A stretch of DNA of 6,429 nucleotides, from contig BDTQ01000260.1 in the NCBI GenBank assembly GCA_002898135.1, positions 1 through 6,429 on the forward strand. The letters are read 5' to 3'. Every line of letters begins with the position of its first letter. The first letter of the stretch is position 1. This stretch comes from a bacterium BMS3Bbin07. GTDB lineage: Bacteria > Nitrospirota > Thermodesulfovibrionia > Thermodesulfovibrionales > JdFR-85. The notes under the pieces were generated by a model that searched no databases, was not told the DNA's origin, and saw only the letters and a list, made by a program, of their open reading frames with translations. This document shows, in pieces, positions 1 to 5,600 of the stretch. The translations under genes and the position numbers were made by a program.

Positions 1-843
1 CAGGTACAGCCATATCATGAACATTATGAGTATGGCGAATCCGGAGTAGATTGCAGCATATTTTGTTGACGATACAACAAAGGAAGCAAAGACCCTTCCT
101 GTGGTCTCCCATAAAACACCAGCAAACAGGCCGCCTACGAGCGCGGACTTGAACCTCACCTTTGTGTTCGGCACAAAGATATATACAAATGTAAAGGCTG
201 CGCAGACAAATATGTAGGGGATTATCTTGCCCGCAATATAGACAGCCGTTCCAAAAGGTTCTACTGCCAGCACTTTTTGCATAATGGTTGTACTCATAAT
301 GGAGGCGGTAACGCCGATTGCCGAGAAGATAAGGACAGGACCTATAAGGATTACGCTCATGTAATCACTGAATCTCCGCACAAAACTCCGCGGTCTCTTT
401 ATTCTCCATATGTAGTTAAAGGCATCTTCAATCTTCTGGATAAGTGATATGACGGTATAGATCAGCATTGCAAGACCGATCGAGCCGAGGACTCCAACCT
501 TCATGTTCTCGACAAATCCTATAATCTTCTGTGTCAACTCATTACCCTTTGGCCCAAGGGGGGCAAGGAAGTTATAGAGGAACGGTTCCACCTGATTATG
601 CACGCCAAAGGCCTTCAGCACCGAGAAGCTGACAGCGAGCAGGGGGACAAGAGAGAGGAGGGTCGTGTAAACAAGGCTCATGGCCCTGAGGACAAGCTGT
701 CCCTCTGAAAATTCCAGTACAGCCATATAGAGCAGCCTGAGGGTCCTGACAAGAAAGGCCCTGAATCTGCTGAGGGATTTAACGTCTATTTCCCACAGCT
801 CTTTCTCAAAAAAATCATTCAATCTCTTCATATTAACTGCCAT
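1..843 (-). CDS. YihY/BrkB-family (UPF0761) inner-membrane protein, 3' end cut by the window
   Basis: The minus-strand frame stays open for 281 codons and runs off the left edge, so the C-terminus is missing. It reads as a polytopic membrane protein with about six hydrophobic segments, near residues 57-77, 116-135, 162-185, 202-225, 234-250 and 264-281. Family landmarks visible are the first membrane segment with VYTTLLSLVPLLAV, the conserved IEDAFNYIW at 138-146 followed by a basic stretch, and a final YSGFAILIMFMIWLYL helix. The family was once annotated as ribonuclease BN or serum-resistance factor BrkB; the RNase claim has been withdrawn for YihY and the true function is unknown. The start is uncertain: ATGs at 843 and 831 are in frame, a third lies at 885, and none has a clear ribosome binding site. 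Members are often 290-320 residues, so little may be missing unless a C-terminal extension exists. It is transcribed divergently from the hinT operon. The family call is firm; the exact start is not. Confidence 0.88.
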   Translation of the reverse strand, partial: MAVNMKRLNDFFEKELWEIDVKSLSRFRAFLVRTLRLLYMAVLEFSEGQLVLRAMSLVYTTLLSLVPLLAVSFSVLKAFGVHNQVEPFLYNFLAPLGPKGNELTQKIIGFVENMKVGVLGSIGLAMLIYTVISLIQKIEDAFNYIWRIKRPRSFVRRFSDYMSVILIGPVLIFSAIGVTASIMSTTIMQKVLAVEPFGTAVYIAGKIIPYIFVCAAFTFVYIFVPNTKVRFKSALVGGLFAGVLWETTGRVFASFVVSSTKYAAIYSGFAILIMFMIWLYL

Positions 844-929
844 TTTTATAGTTTTAAGTATTTTATCACAGAATGAAACAGTCATGCCGGCAAGCTGATA
901 CAAAAGTTGGCTCAAATGGAACAAATGTC

Positions 930-959
930 TTGCTTAATTTGCCCGAAAATTAATACAAT
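930..959 (+). promoter_or_regulatory. Possible sigma-70-type promoter for the hinT operon
   Basis: TTGCTT at 930-935 and TACAAT at 954-959 are separated by 18 bp, in an AT-rich stretch about 80 bp upstream of the hinT start. The -10 box matches the consensus at five of six positions; the -35 box matches only the TTG. It is the best plus-strand candidate I can see in the divergent intergenic region, but such matches occur by chance in AT-rich DNA. Confidence 0.35.
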
Positions 960-1004
960 TACGTCTTGAGTATGAATCACTTTTAAAGTAAACGGCTCTA
1001 CTTA

Positions 1005-1018
1005 TTGAATTGATTCAA
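1005..1018. repeat. 14-bp perfect inverted repeat upstream of hinT
   Basis: TTGAAT and ATTCAA flank a 2-bp TG spacer, giving a perfect 6-2-6 palindrome. It lies downstream of the proposed promoter and ends about 21 bp before the hinT ATG. It could be an operator for a dimeric repressor. With a 2-nt loop it is too tight to be a good RNA hairpin as drawn. No regulator can be assigned from the sequence. Confidence 0.4.
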
Positions 1019-1039
1019 AGGTGGCGGACGGGAAAATAA

Positions 1040-1381
1040 ATGGACTGTATCTTTTGCAGAATCGCTGAAAAGAAATTGCCCGCCAGGCTTGTTTATGAGG
1101 ATGAGTTTGCCGTGGCCTTCGAGGATATAAACCCTCAGGCGCCCGTGCACGTGCTGGTAATCCCAAGGAAGCATATCCCCACGAGCCTTGATCTGAAAGA
1201 AGAGGACAACGCCCTTGTGGGCCGTCTCTTTCAGGTAGCAAACAGGATAGCCCGGCAGAAAGGAATAGCAGAAAGAGGCTTCAGGATTGTGATGAACTGT
1301 AACGCAGAGGCCGGACAGACGGTGTTTCACCTGCACATCCACCTCCTCGGTGGAAGGGCCATGCATTGGCCTCCGGGTTAA
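1040..1381 (+). CDS. hinT: HINT-type histidine triad (HIT) nucleotide-binding protein
   Basis: The 113-residue cytoplasmic protein is full length for the HINT branch of the HIT superfamily, whose members hydrolyse nucleoside 5'-phosphoramidates and acyl- or aminoacyl-adenylates. The histidine triad is H97-L-H99-I-H101, followed by LLGGR. By analogy with HINT1, H99 is the nucleophile that forms the nucleotidyl-histidine intermediate. NPQAPVHVLVIPRKHI (31-46) and GQTVFHLHIH (92-101) are the usual nucleotide-pocket segments. C3 and C6 (CIFC), with H45 and H97, probably form the structural zinc site seen in many bacterial HIT proteins. The C-terminus MHWPPG (108-113) matches the tail of eukaryotic HINT1 and closes over the active site in that family. 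The ATG at 1040 has a weak GGGA at 1030-1033; a better AGGTGG at 1019-1024 is too far away at 15 nt. A 136-codon minus-strand frame over the same DNA is a shadow. It is probably the first gene of the plus-strand cluster. Its physiological substrate is unknown. Confidence 0.95.
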   Translation: MDCIFCRIAEKKLPARLVYEDEFAVAFEDINPQAPVHVLVIPRKHIPTSLDLKEEDNALVGRLFQVANRIARQKGIAERGFRIVMNCNAEAGQTVFHLHIHLLGGRAMHWPPG

Positions 1382-1392
1382 AATATACAAGA

Positions 1393-1431
1393 TTTCACCG
1401 CAGGGCACACAAAGGGCTCAGAGAGAGCAAG
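1393..1431 (+). repeat. Degenerate CAGAG-type intergenic repeat between hinT and the Nudix gene
   Basis: The stretch reads TTTCACCGCAGGGCACACAA followed by AGGGCTCAGAGAGAGCAAG. It contains three imperfect units of about 10-11 bp built on CRCAGGG, CACAAAGGG and CTCAGAGAG. I recall similar CACCGCAGAG / CACAGAG strings as dispersed intergenic repeats in several environmental bacterial lineages; that is recollection, not a search result. No open reading frame and no stable hairpin cover it: only a 4-bp GCTC/GAGC stem is present, and no T-tract follows, so it is not a recognisable terminator. Confidence 0.35.
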
Positions 1432-1471
1432 TAAACAATAAAAAAAGCTGTCTGATGAACAACTGAATGAC

Positions 1472-2032
1472 ATGAAACCCGAGATTATCGAGACCAGAAC
1501 ACTCTGGGAGGGAAGGTTTCTCAGAAGCATCCTGATAACCTATAGGAATGCAAGGGGGGATATCATCCCCTGGGAGGCATTTCAGAGGATTGGGGTTAGG
1601 GGCATTGTGGCTGTTGTGCCCTTTACTGCGGAGGGGGAGGTGCTGCTGATAAAACAGTTCCGTCCGCCTCTGGGCAAATATGTGATAGAGTTTCCTGCCG
1701 GCCTTAATGACAGGGATGAACCCCTTGAAGATGTGGCCTGGAGAGAGCTCCTTGAGGAGACGGGATACAGGGCGGATACTCTGAGGGCAATAGCCGAGGG
1801 TCCTCTCTCTTCAGGTGCATCCACCGAGATACTCACTGTCTACCTTGCAGACAACGTGGTATATGCAGGCAAGCAGACGCTTGACGATGTGGAAGAGATT
1901 GAACTTATCAGGCTCCCTCTGGAGGGATTCCATAAACATCTCCTAAGCCTTCAGGATGATGAGACCTATCTCGACCTGAAGATTCCCGGAATGTTTGAAC
2001 TTGCCCTGAGGGCAAAAGCAGGGGAGTCCTGA
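1472..2032 (+). CDS. Nudix hydrolase, ADP-ribose pyrophosphatase-like
   Basis: The 186-residue soluble protein resembles the NudF/ADP-ribose diphosphatase group, which cleaves ADP-ribose to AMP and ribose 5-phosphate with Mg2+. The Nudix box is complete at 77-99: G77, five residues, E83, seven residues, then R91-E-L-L-E-E-T-G-Y99. E92, E95 and E96 are the expected metal and catalytic residues. The preceding GIVAVVPFTAEGEVLLIKQFRPP (44-66) and VIEFPAG (71-77) are typical of ADP-ribose pyrophosphatases, as is the N-terminal strand region before the fold that helps form the dimer. The ATG at 1472 is the only ATG in frame after the stop at 1439; it has no obvious Shine-Dalgarno sequence. The stop lies 3 nt before the cyclase gene, so the two are co-transcribed. 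Substrate choice within the family (ADP-ribose, ADP-glucose, GDP-mannose) cannot be fixed from motifs alone. Confidence 0.93.
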   Translation: MKPEIIETRTLWEGRFLRSILITYRNARGDIIPWEAFQRIGVRGIVAVVPFTAEGEVLLIKQFRPPLGKYVIEFPAGLNDRDEPLEDVAWRELLEETGYRADTLRAIAEGPLSSGASTEILTVYLADNVVYAGKQTLDDVEEIELIRLPLEGFHKHLLSLQDDETYLDLKIPGMFELALRAKAGES

Positions 2033-2035
2033 AGC

Positions 2036-3370
2036 ATGAAGATAAAGAGAGAATTTGACAGATTAACACTATTAATTATATTGCTCTTTTCCGTTATTCC
2101 TCTCCTGGCTATTATCACTCACAACAATCTTATAATTCTTGCTTCTTTCATTCTGGTTATCCTTGTAATGATCTTTTTAAGAAAGAGTGTTAACGCCAAA
2201 CTCATACAACCCATACTCGATATCAGCCACAAGAGTTATCTTATGTCCAGCGGTAAACTTGACACGGAGATATCCGTGGCCTCTAACGATGAACTCTCCG
2301 ACCTTGCCGACAACATTAATCTCCTGGCAGGCTCCCTGAGAGAAAAGATAAGGGTTCTCGAGAAATCCATACAGAGGGAACAGAGGGTTGTCAGGGAGCT
2401 GGCCATTCTTAATGAATTTATAGGCTATGTCTCATCAGAGCTTAACTTTGAGGCCATCCTTCGGAAGCTGATTGAAAAGACAAGGGATCTGATGAAGTCT
2501 GAAGCCGGTGTTATCATCCTGTTTCGACCTGACAGAACAAAGTCCTTTCTGAGCACGGATAAACTTATTGACGAACAGTTTATCAAGGATATGCTCTCTG
2601 TGGACTCAGGGGGACTGGCCAGGATTATCGCTGAGCAAAAACCGATACGCAATAATAATGTTGCCATTCCTCTTTCAAATGGCAACGAGATCAGTAATTT
2701 TATAGCGCTCTCACTTCACTCGACAACAGACCTGCAGTGCCTGCTCATCATGCTGAACAGGGATGCCGGATTCAGCCGGGAGGATGAGGACAGCTTCCTG
2801 AATTTTGCCTTCCAGGCATTTCAGACAATATCCCTGCAGAGTGAACTCGCCAAATTGGCTACAACCGATGGCCTGACAGGTCTTCATAACCACAGGGTAT
2901 TTCAGGACAGACTCAGCGAGGAGATACTGAGGGCCGAGAGGTACAAGAGCAAGCTATTCCTTCTGATAATCGATATAGACCATTTCAAGAGCTTCAATGA
3001 TACCTACGGTCACCAGACCGGAGACGATGTTCTTAAGACGATGGCCAAGATAATCAAGGAATGCATAAGAAAAGTGGACTTTGCCGCACGTTATGGGGGT
3101 GAAGAATTCGTATTGATCCTGCCGGAAACCGATTGTGGACATACCTATAAAGTGGCTGAAAGGATAAGAAGGGCCGTTATGGATTACCCCTTCCATCTTA
3201 AAGACGGTACAAGGGCAGGCCTCACCGTCAGTGTTGGTGTTGCATGTTTTCCCGAGGATTCAGCTGAAAAAGAGGATCTGATCGGGAAGGCGGATAAAGC
3301 CCTTTACTTCGCCAAGGATCTCGGCAGAAACCGGGCATGTCTGTACAGGGATATTTGTGAGCCGGAATGA
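2036..3370 (+). CDS. Membrane-anchored HAMP-GAF-GGDEF diguanylate cyclase
   Basis: The 444-residue protein condenses two GTP into cyclic di-GMP. Two membrane helices (about 10-27 and 31-48) form a hairpin with almost no periplasmic loop. A HAMP-like segment (about 50-103), a charged coiled linker (about 100-125), a GAF-like sensor domain (about 125-268) and a GGDEF domain (about 272-438) follow. The catalytic core looks intact: DGLTGLHNHR (278-287), the metal-binding D313 in IDIDHFKSFND, and the signature GGEEF at 354-358. R345-K-V-D348 sits at the spacing of the RxxD inhibitory I-site, so feedback inhibition by c-di-GMP is expected. The absence of an extracytoplasmic domain suggests the GAF region senses a cytoplasmic ligand; I cannot name it. 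The ATG at 2036 has GGGGAG at 2021-2026, 9 nt upstream, overlapping the end of the Nudix gene. The stop overlaps the fdhD start. No EAL or HD-GYP phosphodiesterase is in view. Confidence 0.95.
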   Translation: MKIKREFDRLTLLIILLFSVIPLLAIITHNNLIILASFILVILVMIFLRKSVNAKLIQPILDISHKSYLMSSGKLDTEISVASNDELSDLADNINLLAGSLREKIRVLEKSIQREQRVVRELAILNEFIGYVSSELNFEAILRKLIEKTRDLMKSEAGVIILFRPDRTKSFLSTDKLIDEQFIKDMLSVDSGGLARIIAEQKPIRNNNVAIPLSNGNEISNFIALSLHSTTDLQCLLIMLNRDAGFSREDEDSFLNFAFQAFQTISLQSELAKLATTDGLTGLHNHRVFQDRLSEEILRAERYKSKLFLLIIDIDHFKSFNDTYGHQTGDDVLKTMAKIIKECIRKVDFAARYGGEEFVLILPETDCGHTYKVAERIRRAVMDYPFHLKDGTRAGLTVSVGVACFPEDSAEKEDLIGKADKALYFAKDLGRNRACLYRDICEPE

Positions 3371-4131
3371 AGGTAAAGGGAGCTGAAAAAAGAAGGATTG
3401 CACGGATAACGGAAGAGGGTTGTCTTGAGCTTGACGATGCAGTGGCCCTGGAGAGAAGGCTCAGGATATCCGTCAATGGTCAGGAAGTGCTGAGGCTTTA
3501 CTGCAGTCCCGTAAAGATCAGGGAGCTTGTTGTCGGGCTCTTTATGACCGAGGGGATCATCCGGGGCAACTGGTGTGCCGAAAGGATGACTGTAAAATAC
3601 GGCCGTGATATCCTTGTTGATATACCGACGGAGGGGAAGGTCTCGCTGGAGGGAGGCACTATAACCTCGGGGTGCCTTGGAGGGATTACCTTTGAAAGGA
3701 CCTCTGAAGATGCCGCAGTGGGGGAGGGGATAAAGGTAGAGAGAGAGAGTTTGAGGGACCTCTTTGCCGGATTTCAGAGAATGTCAAGGCTTTATGAACT
3801 TACAGGGTGCATACACAATGCCGCTGTCTCGGATATTAAAGAGTTTATAACCCATGCCGAGGATATCGGAAGACATAATGCCGTGGATAAGGTTATAGGT
3901 CATTGCATACTCGAAAATATCACCCTTGAAGACAAGGTCATGCATGTAAGCGGCAGGCTCTCATCGGAGATGGTATCAAAGTGCGCAAGGTGGAAGATAC
4001 CCGTTGTTGTCAGCAGGGCTGCACCAACATCCCTTGCCATTGATATAGCTGAAAGGAGCGGAATAACAATGATAGGCTTTATGAGGGCATCCCGCTTTAA
4101 TATTTATACCCACCCCTACAGGATAATTTGA
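3367..4131 (+). CDS. fdhD: FdhD, sulfurtransferase for formate dehydrogenase maturation
   Basis: This 254-residue cytoplasmic protein matches FdhD, which carries sulfur from a cysteine desulfurase (IscS in E. coli) to the Mo/W-bis-MGD cofactor of formate dehydrogenase and is needed for its activity. Family blocks seen are LYCSPVKIRELVVGLFMTEG (44-63), TSGCLGG (100-106), TGCIHNAAV (146-154), AEDIGRHNAVDKVIG (164-178) and the C-terminal SGRLSSEMVSKCARWKIP...SRAAPTSLAI...GFMRASRFNIY. The active-loop cysteine is C103 (codon 3673-3675). The second cysteine of the E. coli CxxC pair is replaced by G106, a pattern I believe occurs in other FdhD proteins. The start is an ATGA overlap with the cyclase stop, indicating translational coupling; the upstream region offers only a weak purine stretch. 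No formate dehydrogenase subunit or molybdenum cofactor gene is in the window, so its client enzyme is encoded elsewhere. It is the last gene on this strand and converges on the response regulator. Confidence 0.95.
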   Translation: MKVKGAEKRRIARITEEGCLELDDAVALERRLRISVNGQEVLRLYCSPVKIRELVVGLFMTEGIIRGNWCAERMTVKYGRDILVDIPTEGKVSLEGGTITSGCLGGITFERTSEDAAVGEGIKVERESLRDLFAGFQRMSRLYELTGCIHNAAVSDIKEFITHAEDIGRHNAVDKVIGHCILENITLEDKVMHVSGRLSSEMVSKCARWKIPVVVSRAAPTSLAIDIAERSGITMIGFMRASRFNIYTHPYRII

Positions 4132-4144
4132 CGGCAAAGAAGAT

Positions 4145-5542
4145 TCATTGTTGTTTCTCCTCTTCTTCTGATCCTGTTCCTATTCCGTATTTATACAATC
4201 TGTGTCTGAACGACCTGAAAGTGAGGTTAAGGAGTTTTGCTGCCTCGGTCTTGACCCCGAAGGAGATTTCAAGTGCCCTCTTGATATAGCTTCTTTCTAT
4301 ATCTTCAAGAATCCTGTCAAGGTCGATACCACGGGCCGTAAGGTCCGGCAACCTCCCCTCGTCCATCTCCGTCTCCCGCAGCTCTGAGGGTAAATCCCCG
4401 GGCAGTATGATATCATGTTCTGTTAAGAGGACTGTCCTTTCAATGACATTTTCAAGCTCCCGGACATTCCCGGGCCAACTGTAATTAACCATCACCCTCA
4501 TTGCTTCAGGAGAGATCCCGCTCTCTCCATGCCCGAACTTCTTCAGGAAATGTTCAGCCAAAAGGGGAATATCCTCTTTCCTTTCCCTCAGGGGCGGGAT
4601 GCGGACAGGGACTACATTTAACCTGTAAAACAAGTCTTCCCTGAACTCTCCTGCCTTTATGGCCTTTTTCAGGTCTTTATTCGTTGCAGCTATAACCCTG
4701 ACATCCACCTTTATATCATTTGTCCCCCCCAGACGTCTGAATGTCCCTGTCTCTATGACCCTCAAAATCTTGGCCTGTATCTTAAAGGGCATCTCCCCTA
4801 TTTCGTCCAGAAAGATGCTGCCGGCATGTGCTATTTCAAAAAGCCCCTCCTTATTGTGTGTGGCACCTGTGAAGGCCCCCTTCATATACCCGAGCAGTTC
4901 ACTCTCAAGCAGCCCCTCGGGAAGGGAGGCACAGTTTATGGCCACAAAGGCCTTGTCAGCCCGCGGGCTGATGTTATGGATCGCCCTTGCCACAAGCTCC
5001 TTGCCGGAACCACTCTCCCCTGTTATCAGCACACTGGAGCTGCTCTGGGCAATCTTGGGAATAATATTGAGCAGCCCCTGCATCCTGGGGCTTTTTCCTA
5101 TAATATTTTCAAGCCGGTAAGTGGTCCTGATCTCTTCCCGCAGGACCTCAAGCTCTCGCCTGAGCCCCCTCTTTTCAAGGGCCTTGTTTACAACAATCCT
5201 TATCTCGTCGATCTTGAAGGGCTTGTGAATGTAGTCGTAGGCCCCGAGTTTCATCGCTTCGATGGCACTTTCCGTTGTACCGAATGCGGTGACCATTATG
5301 ATGAGCGTGTCAGGCGAGAGCTCTTTTGCCTTTCTGAGTACCTCGAAACCATCAACCCCGGGCATCTTTATATCAGTTATAACGAGGTCGAAGATATCTT
5401 TTGTTAGTAACTCGATCCCTCTCTCTCCATCCATTGCAGAGCTCACCTCGTATCCATCGGACTCAAGCAGTATCCTGAGGATCTCGTTCATACCCTGTTC
5501 ATCCTCAACTATAAGTATCTTCTCCTTCTTTTTTTTGTCCAT
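4145..5542 (-). CDS. pilR: Sigma-54-dependent response regulator, PilR-like (NtrC family)
   Basis: The 465-residue regulator has three domains. The receiver domain (about 8-120) has acidic E13/D14, phospho-acceptor D57, T85 and K107. The AAA+ sigma-54 interaction domain (about 146-375) has Walker A GESGSGKE at 175-182, the RNA-polymerase-contacting GAFTGA loop at 222-227, Walker B IFLDE with D246/E247, the putative arginine-finger segment REDLFYRLN at 301-309 and WPGNVREL at 356-363. A Fis-type helix-turn-helix follows (about 425-453). The C-terminal stretch, DIERSYIKRAL then AAKLLNLTFRSFRHRLYKYGI, resembles PilR, the activator of type IV pilin transcription, more than NtrC or AtoC. That assignment is by resemblance; no pil gene is visible. 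The ATG at 5542 has a strong AAAGGAG (complement of 5547-5553), 4 nt upstream. It lies 58 nt downstream of the kinase gene in the same direction, so they form a cognate pair. Its stop is 13 nt from the fdhD stop, tail to tail. Confidence 0.95.
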   Translation of the reverse strand: MDKKKKEKILIVEDEQGMNEILRILLESDGYEVSSAMDGERGIELLTKDIFDLVITDIKMPGVDGFEVLRKAKELSPDTLIIMVTAFGTTESAIEAMKLGAYDYIHKPFKIDEIRIVVNKALEKRGLRRELEVLREEIRTTYRLENIIGKSPRMQGLLNIIPKIAQSSSSVLITGESGSGKELVARAIHNISPRADKAFVAINCASLPEGLLESELLGYMKGAFTGATHNKEGLFEIAHAGSIFLDEIGEMPFKIQAKILRVIETGTFRRLGGTNDIKVDVRVIAATNKDLKKAIKAGEFREDLFYRLNVVPVRIPPLRERKEDIPLLAEHFLKKFGHGESGISPEAMRVMVNYSWPGNVRELENVIERTVLLTEHDIILPGDLPSELRETEMDEGRLPDLTARGIDLDRILEDIERSYIKRALEISFGVKTEAAKLLNLTFRSFRHRLYKYGIGTGSEEEEKQQ

Positions 5543-5546
5543 CCCG

Positions 5547-5553
5547 CTCCTTT
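5547..5553 (-). promoter_or_regulatory. Ribosome binding site of the response regulator gene
   Basis: On the minus strand this reads AAAGGAG, then CGGG and the ATG at 5542. It is the strongest Shine-Dalgarno match in the window and fixes the start. A run of eight A (complement of 5529-5536) begins two codons after the start and encodes the lysine-rich N-terminus. Confidence 0.7.
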
Positions 5554-5600
5554 AAACTCCTTCCTCTGTAACCTCTGAGAGACTATATTGTGTGAATTCT

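Noticed and set aside
883..885. Upstream ATG extending the YihY/BrkB-like protein by 14 residues
   Set aside because: No Shine-Dalgarno sequence precedes it and the added residues do not look like the family N-terminus; the later ATGs at 843 or 831 are preferred, though none is well supported.
917..936. Possible sigma-54 promoter (TGGAAC...TTGCTT) upstream of hinT
   Set aside because: The GG and GC elements are 12 nt apart instead of the required 10, so it does not fit a -24/-12 promoter.
998..1408. Long minus-strand open frame (136 codons) across the hinT gene
   Set aside because: It lies entirely opposite a gene with unmistakable HIT motifs, and its translation shows no recognisable domain; it is an antisense shadow.
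4132..4180. AAGAAGA ... TCTTCTT inverted repeat near the fdhD/regulator junction as a bidirectional terminator
   Set aside because: The stem is AT-rich, the loop is about 20 nt, and the right arm lies inside the regulator coding region; it is not a credible intrinsic terminator.
4826..5407. Plus-strand open frame of 193 codons opposite the response regulator
   Set aside because: The opposite strand encodes the receiver and AAA+ domains with full motifs; this frame has no domain character and appears to be a coding shadow.
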